Positions 42,000-53,877 of a stretch of 64,000 nt of DNA are shown piece by piece. The position numbers and the translations under genes are program-made. The notes below the pieces were generated by a model, which was not told where the DNA came from, made no database searches, and saw nothing but the letters and a program-made list of their open reading frames with translations. Positions within the stretch are counted from its first letter, which is position 1; the number at the start of each line of letters is the position of its first letter. Source of the stretch: Yponomeuta sedellus (Eukaryota > Arthropoda > Insecta > Lepidoptera > Yponomeutidae); the NCBI GenBank assembly GCA_934045075.1, contig OW203730.1:7824785-7888784 (forward strand), in the 5' to 3' direction.

Positions 42000-42488
42000 A
42001 CACTAGGAATGTATTTTTATAAATTTTTCAGCACTTGCCTTCTGACCTTTTTACTACGTATAAAAATGTTGACGGAACCCGTTATAATAAAGTTTACTCC
42101 CAATAGACAAATGCCAATTTGCTGCATTAATACCACTTTAATGTCACAAGAGCAATAAATGCTTTTATTATAAAATAAAGTGACATCAAAATGCAAAGTT
42201 TATGTGATGCAACGACAATATGTATGCAAATTTTGCGTGCCACGCTGAAATATGAAATGGCTGAAGGCAACCTCTGGTAATATTATTGAAATATTGTACT
42301 CGTCTCGTGTAATAGAATTTCTATGACATATTGTAGGGCCAGCCTCAGTAAGAAACCAGTGATCCAAAATATTCAACAACTCAATTTTCAGTGCATTCTA
42401 TAAACGTCCGACACTGCAGAACGCAGAGCGCTTACTTTATGCTCAAATACCTACTGTGTTCCGAAGTGCGGTACAGTATGGAATAAGT
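42000..42488. other. Intergenic, nothing recognised
   Basis: No recognised gene or family. Confidence 0.35.
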
Positions 42489-42762
42489 GTGATATCAACC
42501 CTTTGTATGTCCCTACTGCTGGGGCACGGGTCTCCTCCTGCATCGCAGGAAGGTAGGCCATACTCTCTACCACGGAGGCCGGGTCCGGATTGGAGGAGGA
42601 TTGTAAGACAGAGGCGTTCCTTACTATCACAAGTTATCAGGCCACCCGTCATACCTCTGATATGGCTTAACGACTGCTTTTACATGACAGCCGGCACCAA
42701 CGGCTTAACATGCCTTGCTAGGCACGGAAGCGCTCGGAAAAATGCCACTCGCGGTAGTATAA
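42489..42762 (-). mobile_element. 5S SINE, head lost
   Basis: The minus-strand tail (CCCTTTGTATGTCCCTACTG on +) and body up to GCCACTCGCGGTAGT are present. The 5S-like head beyond that is missing, as expected for 5' truncation during target-primed integration. Confidence 0.85.
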
Positions 42763-42840
42763 ATTAAATAGTAAATACAAATTCTAAGCATCAAAACTAG
42801 TGTCAACTGGTTAAAATTGCATGCTTTAATTATTATCACT

Positions 42841-43485
42841 TTATACTATTTTTATTTTTAATGCTCTAACCCGTGCTAAGGAAAATTTTAAAAAACCTAT
42901 TTAGAGACTAAAAATTCCACCCATGCCGGGATTCGAACCCGCGACCTCTGGCTATCCGTGCCAGCGCTCTATCCAACTGAGCTAATGAGCGACTCACCGG
43001 CATCAGTGAAATTTCGAACCTCTTTACACTGTTCTCTGTATTACGTACAGGCAGCGACATCTGGCTAAAGTAGATTGCATCACTTACAGCCCCGACTACC
43101 TACTTTGCAGTTAGGTTTTTTACATCGGAATGATATCGCTGTACCCACATGATTATACTATTTTTAGCCTCTAAATAGGTTTTTAAAATTGTCCTTAGCA
43201 CGGGTTAGTGCATTATAGTATAATCATGTGGGTACAGCGATATCATTCCGATGTTAAAACCTAACTGCAAAGTAGGTAGTCGGGGCTGTAAATGATGCAA
43301 TCTACTTCAGCCAGATGTCGCTGCCTGTACGTAATACAGAGAATAGTGTAAAGAGGTTCGAAATTTCGAAGTGAGTCGCCCATTAGCTCAGTTAGATAGA
43401 GCGCTGGCACGGATAGCCAGAGGTCGCGGGTTCGAATCCCGGCATGGGTGGAATTTTTAGCCTCTAAATAGGTTTTTAATATTAT
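42841..43485. mobile_element. Inverted dimer of the tRNA-bearing repeat (large palindrome)
   Basis: Two copies face each other. Arms at about 42890-43160 and 43216-43479 are near-exact reverse complements, separated by a 55-bp spacer that is itself a family end fragment (TTTTTAGCCTCTAAATAGG to TTAGTGCATTA). Each arm has a tRNA-like segment (42919-42990 minus; 43378-43449 plus), the leader, and a block CAGCGACATCTGGCT to GATATCGCTGTACCCACATG. The right arm lacks about 8 bases (CACTGATGCCG versus CGAA) in the leader and the arms differ at a few positions, so the dimer is not brand new. Confidence 0.88.
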
Positions 43486-44692
43486 CACTTTGTTGACTGA
43501 ATGGTCATCCAGATACATTTTTATATACTCATACATTTTTAGTATTTGTAAGACTGTGTGTTGAATAAAATAAATAAATGTACTTATATAAAAAAATATA
43601 TTAAACAGATATTGTACCATGAAAGACAGAAAAAGTTGTGAAAACGAAAATAATCTATTAACGTATTATGTTAGATCAGTGAGTATATCGCATTGTAGCT
43701 TTATATATATATATAAAAAAAACAGCGTTAGTTTTTCAATTAAGTTCTGTTAGCGTTTAGACAGCGATTTTTATTGCTTACAATGCAAAAGCCAGTAACC
43801 GGGTCAAATTAAGCTTGTCAACTATTTTTAGGCCGAAAAATGACGAAAAATAAATAAAATGCTTTTGAAAAAACAAAGTGGAAACGAGATACTGGCGGGT
43901 TGAATGCAGAAAACTGAGCCTTGTTAAAAATGAGTAAAAATATTCCAAACCGCGCCCTCAACCAGTCTCGAGAGCATATCCGCATCCGTGGAAGTGCATC
44001 ATCACGAAAAAAAGGACAAACCAAACTCATCCTTAACCCTTCGCACAACGCGCTGGAAAACTAACTCTGTAGCTTTGTTCTTTACGTCGCTTTTTCCGTG
44101 TACACCCAGTAGGAATTGGGCTCACTTTTTCTTTAGAGGTTGTGTTGCAGACACTAGAGTCAAGTTACATGTAATGAGTGCCTCGCTTCGTTATTCGACT
44201 GGCATGGCGGCCGCACTGGCTTGCTAATTGTGTTGTGCACTTGAGAGGCACGTGCGATAAGGAAACTGGGCAATTTGCTTCATGACTACCTGCGAGGTGT
44301 GGCTGCGACACTAGTGCAAATGTAGGGTAAATGGTGTAAGCAGGAAACTGTGTTGCGATGTTTACTTAGGCGGGGTAAACATGCTCATCACGTACCGTCT
44401 TCTCTGCCGGTTTAATACACCGTGGAAGCTTGCTGCTAAGGCAACTAAACTGCGGTTAGCGCACAATATTTTCCTGCATAGCAAGCTTGTAAGGATATAA
44501 ATCTACATTATTGATGTACAGAGCTTTAGGAATTTTACCAATTCCCGCCCCTAATGTAACAATAATAGGCAGCAAACATTGACACTATTTTTGCCTTGCA
44601 AAGCGTGCTCAGTTTCATTTACAGGAGTTGTTACAAATATACCAAATATTTTCGATATTATTAGTACTTGACTTATTATTATTGATATTAGT
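43486..44692. other. Intergenic, nothing recognised
   Basis: AT-rich left part, more balanced right part (43980-44270) with frames of about 76-79 codons lacking domains. No feature supported. Confidence 0.35.
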
Positions 44693-45129
44693 ACGTGGCA
44701 AGTGGCAGTCCCTGGTCTCTGCCTACCTCTCTGGGATACAGGCGAGAGGTTATGATATGTTAGTACTTGACTTTGAGTTTTGTATTAATGACATTACTCT
44801 GGGTTAGCTCGCTGCTATTCATACTTTTACAGGGAAGTGAGTCATGGACAATTCGGAAGACGACCTTAGGAAACGCTAAGGCGATGGGAATGTGGTGCTA
44901 CAGACGCATACTTAAAATTAGCTGGACCCAAGAGGTTAGCAACGAAGAGGTTCTACGGCGAAGCGAGAAGCGAGAAGCTTGGGAATATCATCCGAAGGCG
45001 ATAGATAGCATACTTGGGGCATGTGTTCAGACTCCCAAGATACTGTATAATGATAGGAAAAATCTCTGGCAGAGGACGCGTTGGCCGAAGAAAAAAATCC
45101 TGGTTGAGAAACTGACGGGAGAGAGATAA
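44693..45129 (+). pseudogene. RTE-clade reverse transcriptase, internal C-terminal fragment
   Basis: 44693-44760 is an RTE 3'-end-like scrap (GCAGTCCCTGGTCTCTGCCT, GGGATACAGGCGAGAGGTTA) also found at 27470-27520. The following frame contains GSESWTIRKTTLGNAKAMGM, WCYRRILKISWTQ and VSNEEVLRR. W-T-x-R-K, MW-x-x-RR-x-L-x-I-SWT and N-E-x-V-L match the conserved region after the reverse transcriptase domain of RTE-type LINEs. The catalytic core is absent, the end drifts, and the frame stops at 45127-45129, so it is inactive. The leading 20 codons of the open frame are unrelated. Confidence 0.78.
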
Positions 45130-45139
45130 ATATGCAGAG

Positions 45140-45956
45140 CTGACTGCTAACCTTCGCTTATCGGAGAGGCACTAAGAAGAAGATTTTACTACACTAAGGC
45201 AAAACTCTTTTAACTCCACGTACCTACTTGAATTCTCAGCAGCATGCTTACTAACACAAAAGTTAAATATGTTACTCGTCGTCATATAAAAGCTTTCTCA
45301 GCCTGCAGACGCATCACGTAGAGTTCAACAAACAGCACTATCCATTATTTTACAGAGAGCGTTTCCAGAATGCCAACATCAGTCTGTGTGCAGTGCCTGT
45401 TGGATGGAAGTAAGAAAATGTATTGCCGCATTTACATTGCTTCCCCAACTACTGCAATCATCAGAGAAGTGTAAACACATTCGTGTGTAAACGGTCGGTT
45501 CATGTGACCACAACGCGGTTTTGCGGAAACGTTATTGTAATGAGCTTATTGTCAACAGTATAGTTCATGATGATAGCTTGTGGGGTTGATAACTCGAAAT
45601 TAGGGGGAGTCGGTATTTGTGAAATTGACAGCTTAATGTAGCGGTCATTTTAAATGAACTGCAGTCTGATTGGCTCACTATCTTTGTGATGGCGCTCGAC
45701 CATAACTTTAACTCAGTAAAGGGAACATTTGCGGAATGTAACTGTAGTAATAGCCCAGAGAGCGTAAGGTTAGAATGTATAACATGGAGCCATAGGCGGG
45801 TGTAGTTCACCTTGGTAGTTATTGTGTGATTTTATTAACGTATTATTTATTATTATTTTTAATTCACTCGTGTCCTAGTCGAATGTAGAGTGTAGAGAGT
45901 CGAGTTTAGTTTACTTGGTGCAAAATAATAATAATAATGAGCCGAACGAACCATAG
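45140..45956. other. Intergenic, nothing recognised
   Basis: No domain-bearing frame or known repeat recognised. Confidence 0.35.
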
Positions 45957-46304
45957 TGAAGCATTCGTGGCTTAGTCAAACCAAGTGATTGAAAAAATCA
46001 CTTGAGTTAAGCAACAACAGGCGCGGTCATGTGCAGGATGGGTGACAGTCCCGTGACTACCACTAGTGGCATTTTTCCGAGAACTTTCGTGCTTCGCAAG
46101 GTTAAGCACGTTAAGCCGTTAAAGCAGGCCGTCATGTAATGGCAGTCGTTAGGCCATGTAAGAGGCCGTATGGGCGGCTTGATAACTTCTGACAGTAAGG
46201 TCCGCCACTGTCTTGCAATCTTTCACCAACCCGCACTTGGCCTCCGTGGTGGAGTATGGCCAAACCTTCCTGCCCTGCAGGAAGAGACCCGTGCCCCAGC
46301 AGTG
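45957..46304 (+). mobile_element. 5S rRNA-derived SINE, subfamily 1
   Basis: GTTAAGCAACAACAGGCGCG then GGATGGGTGACAG, body GGCAGTCGTTAGGCCATG, tail ends at CCCCAGCAGTGAG, a few bases short of other copies. Confidence 0.85.
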
Positions 46305-46766
46305 AGTTTCTTAATCCATAGATTTATTGGAATCCCCAAATGATCTTACATCTATTTTGCAGAGACATTTCAGGTCTCTGAGCCAGCGGAGTAAGTTAGT
46401 ATAAATAATAAAATTAGTAAGTTCAAATTTGTTACAAGTAGGGTAGGATGGATGCTGACACCTTCAACCTCAACTACACAGTTCGCCGTAAGGCGGTCAA
46501 CAGCAGAGAACAGTCCACCGAGCAGTGGCATTCAATGTTTTGTTTTATCTCCCCCCGCGCAGGTACTCAATTCACTATTGAAATATTTATTCATTTGTCT
46601 TAGCCTGGGTGTATCAACTCAACGTTACGCTCGCCGGGATAGGTAATAAGAGAGAGTGGTGAAATTATGATCCCATATCAAGGGATTCTCTCGTTCTTTT
46701 GTTCATGTAAAATGTAGTCTTTACAATAGTAGCGATTCGATTAACTTCTCACTCACCTAAATCGGA
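46305..46766. other. Intergenic, nothing recognised
   Basis: A 64-codon frame at 46452-46646 has no domain. Confidence 0.35.
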
Positions 46767-47084
46767 TAAGGGCCGATTCGACCAAACTTGCAGTTGCACG
46801 AGTGTAACTATTACGGGAATAATTTTACTCCTTGAATTTACTCTTGGATAATTTCGTTTACGTTTTTCCAACATATTCGAGGAGTAAATTATCCTCGGTT
46901 TTGTTAAACTGTAGTTCAAGAGTAAATGATGAACGAATGTATAAACCGACCAAAATGTATGCAACATTGTTCCTTCTATCTTGTATTGAAAGTCGATACA
47001 TTTAATTTTGTAGGGTAATTTTTGTAATCTGTGGGTAATAGCGTAATTAAAACTGTTTTTATATGGATTTATGCTCGTTTATTA

Positions 47085-47160
47085 CATTTTTACAATTTTC
47101 CAACGTTTCGGCACTTTTTCAGGTGCCGTGGTCCCGGATGACTGAGGTGACAGGTGTCTT
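47085..47160 (-). repeat. Repeat fragment with CAACGTTTCGGCAC
   Basis: CCAACGTTTCGGCACTTTTT and CAGGTGCCGTGGTCCCGGAT form a word set I associate with a dispersed insect repeat. The class is not certain. Confidence 0.4.
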
Positions 47161-47469
47161 TTAGAAATCATTAACGGTTAGTTTTAGTTTACTACCCTCG
47201 GCAAAAATTACAAAAGTTAATTATGAAGTTACGTTCCAAAATAGACAAACCAATTATTTTTTATATAAAGTCAACAATATTGATTATTAGTAATTGAAGT
47301 TAAAATTAAATTTATAAACTAATTACTTTATATGAACTTAAAGATACCGATTATTAATTGAAATTAAATTGATTTTTTATTATTTATTCTACAGCGTAAT
47401 AGCGTAATGTTTAGCAAAAAGTTCTGTTGTTTTGTTTGCATTGTATTTTCGATTCATGGTGACTTTCTC

Positions 47470-47592
47470 TTTATTATTATTATTATTAAATTCTTTATTG
47501 TACCTGTAAAGATTGTACAATTGGCGGGCTTAATACTAAATAGTATTTTATTCTAGCCAACCAACAGGTGACGTGGAGAAGGTGCGCTTTAT
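47470..47592 (+). repeat. Microsatellite-associated repeat, (ATT)n-ended
   Basis: (ATT)n, AAATTCTTTATTGTACCTGT, ATTGGCGGGCTTAATACTAA, ATAGTATTTTATTCTAGCCA, ACCAACAGGTGACGTGG. The reverse-orientation match is 31990-32110. Confidence 0.75.
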
Positions 47593-47618
47593 CTTGTATC
47601 AAGAAAATTTGAAATAGC

Positions 47619-47720
47619 ATGTGTGAGGATAAACGAAAACGTAGCCCTAATTGGCTTCCTTCCGAAAAGCTACTGCTCACAAAAATAGTGAAAAAGCATT
47701 TCACAGTAGTTGAAAATAAA
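47619..47720 (+). pseudogene. Myb/SANT-like DNA-binding fragment (Harbinger ORF1-like)
   Basis: The frame KRKRSPNWLPSEKLLLTKIV, KKHFTVVENKKK fits the start of Myb/SANT-like domains encoded by PIF/Harbinger and related elements (basic cluster, N-W/F-x-x-x-E-x-x-L-L, I/V-E-N-K-K). After about 30 residues it degenerates into AT-rich sequence. Its location inside TIRs with a 3-bp duplication supports transposon origin. Such proteins bind transposon ends and help nuclear import of the transposase in characterised families. Confidence 0.6.
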
Positions 47721-48269
47721 AAAAAACAACTGATTAAAAATATTTACATTTTTAATCCCAGTATAGTGTTTAACTCCGTCAAAATTGGCCGTATAAATCT
47801 TTACTCGCGTGTAGCACCTTATTCTTAGATTAGTGGTTGGTAAAATGCAAAATCAGCTTACTCTAGAATAAGTAGTGATTTACTCTCGAGTAAAAAGTTA
47901 CTCGCGTTTGGTCGAATCGGCCCTAAGAGGTTTAAACGCTATGGTGGAACATCCGTATAATTATGCAAACATATTTACACATAACTGCCAGAATCGGGTA
48001 AACAGGTTACCCATTAGCGGCAGTGAATGTAAAGGTAATCCCGGAGGGCGTAAAATGTACACTTTTACTAGCGCTTTAAGAAGGTTGCTTACTTGAAGCG
48101 AAGCTTAGACAGTTTAGTTTCAGGTAAAATTGTTGACGAATAAATCTTAGCCCTTTCAGAAATAAGTATTTTTGTAAATGTAAATAATTTACATTTTGCT
48201 TATTGAATAATGATTAAATGGTGATTTGTTAAACGTATTTTTTATAAAAACGAATAAAACACTCAATTT

Positions 48270-48715
48270 GCATCATATTTCAAAAAACATATTTGATCCA
48301 TAAATTGGCCTTTGCAACTTACGTTTTAAGGATAACGTGTCATGTAAATATTGTCTGCGGCTCCGTTTGATATGATCCATTCGGAAAATCTCATTTTGTG
48401 TCACTTTTTCGAGCATTTCGGCCTGTATTCCACGAATTACGCGTGTTATGTTATCCTGTAAGGCTTTAATGGTGTTCGGTTTGTCCACATAGACTAACGA
48501 CTTTACATAATTACAAGAAATAATCCAGAGGCGTTCAAATGCATGATCTTGGCGGCCAACTCACAAGGGCCATTTCGAGAGATAAGTTGCACACCAAATT
48601 CATCCTTTAACATGTCCATTGCTTCACGAGCTGTGTGAAATAATTTTTCACAGAGCATTCGGATATATTTCAACAATTTACAATCGTTTCTCGTTTGAAA
48701 GTCCATGATGATCGT
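48270..48715 (-). pseudogene. IS630-Tc1-mariner transposase, C-terminal relic
   Basis: On the minus strand the first frame gives TAREAMDMLKDEFG and VQLISRNGP. The +1 frame then reads WPPRSC, a stop, TPLDYFL, and the next frame reads YVKSLVYVDKPNTIKALQD, NITRVIRGIQAEMLEKV, FRMDHIKRSRRQYLHD. Together these follow the order of the last third of a cut-and-paste transposase of this superfamily. The TPLDYFL stretch lies near the last catalytic acidic residue. At least two frameshifts and one stop are visible, and upstream catalytic segments and TIRs were not found, so it is dead. Confidence 0.78.
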
Positions 48716-48924
48716 TTCTCGTTTGAAAGTCCATTTCCATGATGAAATGGCAGAGTATACTGAAAACTTTACACTATGACTGATGACGTTTGGACGCCAT
48801 TGGCATCCAGTGCTGCCAACATGAAAAGCTTAACTCTTGAAAAATCTCCCTATACAACGCAAGCTGCATTTGTGTCGACAACACTCTGGTCGAGTCCATT
48901 TTTTTTTGTAGTTGCCATAATATA

Positions 48925-49034
48925 AATGAAATGCAATGAAACTAAATGAAACGAAATGAAATGAAACGAAATGAAACGAAGTGAAACGAAATGAAACGAA
49001 ATGTAGCAAAATGAAACGAAGTGAAATGATGATG
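48925..49034. repeat. AAATGA/AAACGA pentanucleotide repeat
   Basis: Repeated ATGAAACGAA/ATGAAATG units, about 20 copies with variation, followed by GATGATGATG. Confidence 0.9.
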
Positions 49035-49210
49035 ATGATAAAATGAAATGAAAAGGTTTTATTTAAAGTAGCGCAGATCTGCGACTTAATGAACGTTACA
49101 ATTGAAACTAGGTGTTCATTTCAAAATCCTGATCATTTTGGAGAAAAATGGACAAAAAACCTCCAAACTTTGTCTTTTCAAAGTCCTTCATTAACAGAGT
49201 TTACATAATT
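49035..49210 (+). repeat. Dispersed repeat family I
   Basis: AAAGTAGCGCAGATCTGCGA, CTTAATGAACGTTACAATTG, AAAATGGACAAAAAACCTCC and AAGTCCTTCATTAACAGAG, near-identical in order to 39617-39795. Confidence 0.75.
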
Positions 49211-49549
49211 ATTTAAATATGGGTGTCATTTTTAAATAATTAAAACGTCAGTTAGACTACATAATCTGATTATTTTTAGCTTATAGTTACACTAAAATCT
49301 TCCCATTTTTATCAAATAAAGACCCAGCGGTTTTCCACTTGCTACCAACCTGACAGCTCTATACACTAATCATTCCGTTACGGTCACGTGCAGTAACTAT
49401 TAATTATGCTTTATTGCACAGGAAACATTAAAAAAGACATTACATAAGAAATAACATATACATGGCGAGCTTATCTCTGTAAGAGATATCTTCCAGCAAA
49501 CCTTAACATAACCTTAACATGTACGAACTTCAGTACCTCTTATACGTGC

Positions 49550-49640
49550 ATGAATGAATGAAAATTCTTTATTGCACTAAAACAAATTTGTACAAAGGCG
49601 AGTTTAATACTAGATAGTATTTCCTTCCAGCTAACCTACG
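49550..49640 (+). repeat. Microsatellite-associated repeat fragment
   Basis: GAATGAATGAAAATTCTTTA, TTGCACTAAAAC, AGGCGAGTTTAATACTAGAT. It is the same end structure as 47470-47592 with a different microsatellite. Confidence 0.6.
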
Positions 49641-50474
49641 ATAATGCTAGAAGAGGTTAATATGAAAAAGTACGTACGCCAGTTACAGTTTTACGTCTTA
49701 ACATCGTAGATGTTTTGAGCTGAGTTTGCTCACTGCATAGATTTGATTTCACCGGACCATTTTGGAGCTTCGATTGCTAACTCAAACTCGAGACTCCCCA
49801 CAAGTGAACCCCAAGCCTTATAGCCAAGTCGGTACGATTTCCCGACCGCTCTCTGAATCAATATTGACGCAAGACGGGCATTCTGCGACTAATCTTATAG
49901 AAACTGTTTGCGTTCGGGATTGAAGGCTCGGCTTGCGGGAAACTTTCGCGGGATTTGCATACGGGCAACATAGCAATATTTGCGACAAGGCTTTTGTCGA
50001 GGTGTGAGCCACGCGCGGGGATGTGTTCTTATTGTGTGCCAAACGTCTTCGCTTACGATCAAGCGTTCCTGTCGTCAAGTGTATCCTGTCCTATTTAGAA
50101 AAAAACGTATTTTCTCATACTAAGTAGAGTTAACCGCCATTTAACAGGTAAGCACGTAACATCGTATAGACCCCGTCTTTTATTACCATCATGCGAGACT
50201 GTGGGCAAGTGTAACCTGTCCTACTTAAAAAAACTATACCGATTTTCATGGTTTTTGATTTATTGTATCTCTCTTCGTCCAGAATAGCATATTAATTTTT
50301 AAAATAACTGCAAATTTGGCGGATTTTGTTTCAGTTGACCACGCTAGTAATACCTAGTTCTATTTACAAGCCATAATACCAGCTATACAAACCGATCTCA
50401 AGCACGTCAACTTTAACATACGTGGACTCTAATCAGTTACTCTAAGGACGATTTTGCAACAAAAATGTAAAGTT
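49641..50474. other. Intergenic, nothing recognised
   Basis: GC-richer around 49800-50080 (a minus frame of 86 codons without domain). GCAACATAGCAATATTTGCG at 49965 is loosely similar to 51278. Confidence 0.35.
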
Positions 50475-51004
<530 letters not shown>

Positions 51005-51859
51005 AAGACAGAAATAAAGAAGTAAAATGTGTTCCTTTGACGTAGGTACAATCAACATCACACAAAAATATTTACCATGCACTACAGTTACTTCTTTATG
51101 TAACGAGCGACTTTGAAGCTAAAATGTAAAGGTTGATGTGCTGTCAAGCACGGACGCTTTTATGCACTTCACCGCAACTTGTTTTACCTCCGTAGGTATT
51201 AAATTACCAGCGACCTATCGAGTAAAGGAAGGATTAAAGGAAAACTTTTAGCAGCTCGAAGAGGATTTGCATTCGGGCAACGTGGCAATATTTCCGACCG
51301 CAGAGCGAGTCAGCTGATAGAGACAGAATAGCAAAACTCACATAGTTCTATTTCTGTTAAAGTCTGCTTTTATGAAATACGATTTTCGTCGCCTTTGCCA
51401 GTAGACACTTTCTGTAAAAAGTCCAAGCAGAGATGCTGTTATAAATTACCTGTTGGTGACTACAATGTGGACTGATTGTAAGCGTTGTGTTCAGCATTAC
51501 GAAATATTAATTATTTGCCAGCAATACTTGCATTTGGGAGCCGAAGGATGCCTCGTGTTAGAGGCGAAACGCGTCGCGTGTTTTCTCACACAAGTATTGG
51601 TGTTGGTGGTGGTTTGTTCGTGTCTTGCTTCTGCTTGAAAAAGTGGGAGGGAGGGCGGTGCATTAGCTAACCGCATGGTGCTTGTGGGATTTTTGGCGGA
51701 ATTCAGCAAAGTTAATTTAACTTTTTAATGCTTTAAAGCAATACCCTATTTATAAGTTTATTGTATTGATCGTTAAGTAAAATCTTTATGTAAGTGAAGT
51801 CGACGCCGGGTTAAAGTTTTTTTTTTTGAATTGGTGGTGGTTACTTTTTTAATATAGCC
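51005..51859. other. Intergenic, nothing recognised
   Basis: GC-balanced patch at 51530-51710 with overlapping frames on both strands, no domain. Confidence 0.35.
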
Positions 51860-52075
51860 TATAAACGTTTCACTGCAGGGCACAGATATTCTCTCAGAGA
51901 GATAGTATGGGCTTAATTACCACGTGTGCCCACCTCGGGTTGGCAAGTTTAAGTGCTGAGGTACTTAAACACCTCAGATCCTGAGGTTTCCTCACGATGT
52001 TTTCCTTCAAATGCTATAACTTCACAAATGTACATAACTTAAAAACAAAGTCCTTAACACATGCCCGCACTAGTG
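51860..52075 (-). mobile_element. tRNA-derived SINE, family A-like
   Basis: CTCAGAGAGATAGTATGGGC and TTACCACGTGTGCCCA precede TGAGGTTTCCTCACGATGTT, TTCCTTCAAATGC and ACACATGCCCGCACTAG. The body is the family A type on the minus strand. The head is largely lost. Confidence 0.7.
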
Positions 52076-52199
52076 GTGGTTCTTAAGGATTACAAATGAT
52101 GATGTCTGTTGTAAAGTCAGCCTTAACGTACCTAATTGATCGATCTAATCGATATCGAGTTCAGCAGTTTTCTTATTTCGTACAAGTCTTTAAAGTACT

Positions 52200-52536
52200 T
52201 GGTATCAACCCTTGTATGTCACCACTGCTGGGGCACGGGTCTCTTCCTGCATCGCAGGAAGGTTAGGCCATACTCTACCACGGGGGCCAAGTCTGGGTTG
52301 GTGGAGGATTGTAAGACAGAGACGAGCCTTACTATCAGTTGTTATCAAGCCGTCTGACATGGCTTAGCGACTGCCATTACATGCCAGCCGGTGCCTTGCG
52401 AAGCAAGGAAGCGCTCAGGAGAAATGCCACTAGCGGTAGTCACGGGACGGTCACCCATCCTGCACCTGACCGCCCCTGTTGTTGCTTAAGCCAAGTGATT
52501 GATTCCAATCACTCGGCCCGGCTGGGCCACGTGCGC
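52200..52536 (-). mobile_element. 5S rRNA-derived SINE, subfamily 1, minus strand
   Basis: The + strand shows the tail first (ATCAACCCTTGTATGTCACC), then the body, then CGGTCACCCATCCTGCACCT and GTTGTTGCTTAA, the reverse of the 5S-like core. A deletion of about 30 bp precedes GCCTTGCGAAGC relative to other copies. Confidence 0.85.
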
Positions 52537-53017
52537 TTTGTAATTGATCAGAGTGCACGAATTTAAAGGTTAGTGTGCTGTCGAGATTAAAGCACTTCTT
52601 AAGAGTCTATTTATTTAATCTGCGTTATGCTCCTGCTGCACTATATGCTGAACGAGTGCTGTTTTCGTGTTTGACCGCAGTACTAGTATTTTCCCTACTT
52701 TTGTAAGAAACTTAACTAATGCACTTAAAATATACTAAGACAATCATGCAATCTTATCATACACCTAGGTAGCAACTGTTGTATTAGTTTAAGATGATTT
52801 AATGAACGATGGTCAGAGTAGAGTTTTTTTCCACTGCGCTACGGCTCGAAGTTATGTTGAATCTTTTTTTTATTTGATCTTTTTTGATCGTATTTTGGTG
52901 TTTCCTTGTAAAATCTTCATCAGAGACTATTTTATTGAGCATTTTTCAAGTTTTTGTGTTTTTATAACTAAGATTTTCTTTGCTTAATAAGCCAAACACG
53001 AATTCAGCCCAACGTCA
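52537..53017. other. Intergenic, nothing recognised
   Basis: AT-rich; no feature. Confidence 0.35.
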
Positions 53018-53205
53018 TCATCGTCATCGTTAGGCTATACTAGTCCACTGCTGGACATAGCCCACCCCTAAAGTGCGCCAATTTGTGCTATCATAGGGGG
53101 TAATGCCCATAATCCCCACGCTGGGCATGCGGGTTGGGGATCGCAGTTCGGTGGAATTGTACTGCAGGGGGCGCTGCCTATGCAGCCCATACTGTCGTGC
53201 TTTTC
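53018..53205 (-). mobile_element. RTE-tailed repeat (family E), truncated
   Basis: CATCGTTAGGCTATACTAGT, CCACTGCTGGACATAGCCC, CATAATCCCCACGCTGGGCA, GAATTGTACTGCAGGGGGCG. Confidence 0.85.
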
Positions 53206-53877
53206 AAAACAAGAATGTGATTGCATATGTGCTTACTTTGAGGCTATTGTAAATAAATTTATGCATTCGATTCTAAACGGATGCGCAGACAATTGTCGTC
53301 TTTAACACCTAGAGGGTGAGGTTCACTATCAGATCGGTAGATGTGTACGGTTTTTCACAGCTTTGGTAGTTACGCAAACATGGCTGTTTTCAGATGGATG
53401 GGCCTTGTTTAAAATGCCACGTCATCAGTCTGCACGTTTATTTTTTGATGTGAACGGGAGAGATTTAGAGTAAGCATAAACGTATATACATAGAAAGTTA
53501 TTGCATATTCATTGACTAAAGTTGCCTTCTCTACTTTAAGTATTTCGAAAGGTAGTACTTAGCATTAAGTAGTACTTAGCATTAAGTAAATAGTACTTAG
53601 CATTAAGTATGCTTTTGCACCAAATATTATTTGTTTTAGTGTATTTAAGATGTTTGTATTAATAGTAATAAATTTTTTATTTACAGTTGACAGCGGACAG
53701 AATTTGATTGATAGAAGAGGAATTTTATAAATCCGTCCTTAGTGTGTCCCAATAATCAAGAAATATATTAAAGTACTTTGATAGTTATATTTAGCTACTA
53801 TGGTATTGATAGCTTCTTTTTAGCTTGTCGACGGCAAGCCATCGTGGTAAAGGATTTGCCAATCAGAGTTAGGGACT
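53206..53877. other. Intergenic with a short tandem repeat
   Basis: At about 53552-53610 AGTACTTAGCATTAAGTA is repeated three times with 18-22 bp spacing. Nothing else recognised. Confidence 0.6.

Larger units (their letters stand above)
46770..47923 (+). mobile_element. PIF/Harbinger-like relic, 1154 bp, TAA duplication
   Basis: Ends GGGCCGATTCGACCAAAC and GTTTGGTCGAATCGGCCC are exact inverted repeats, flanked by TAA on both sides (46767-46769 and 47924-47926). Subterminal ACTCG/ACTCTTG-like motifs recur. A Myb/SANT-like coding scrap lies in the right half. The transposase is missing, and other repeats (47085-47160, 47470-47592) have inserted, so this is an old, dead copy. Confidence 0.82.

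Noticed and set aside
44767..44825. N-terminal part of the 120-codon ORF as RTE coding sequence
   Set aside because: Only the part after about codon 20 matches RTE motifs; the start is unrelated AT-rich sequence.
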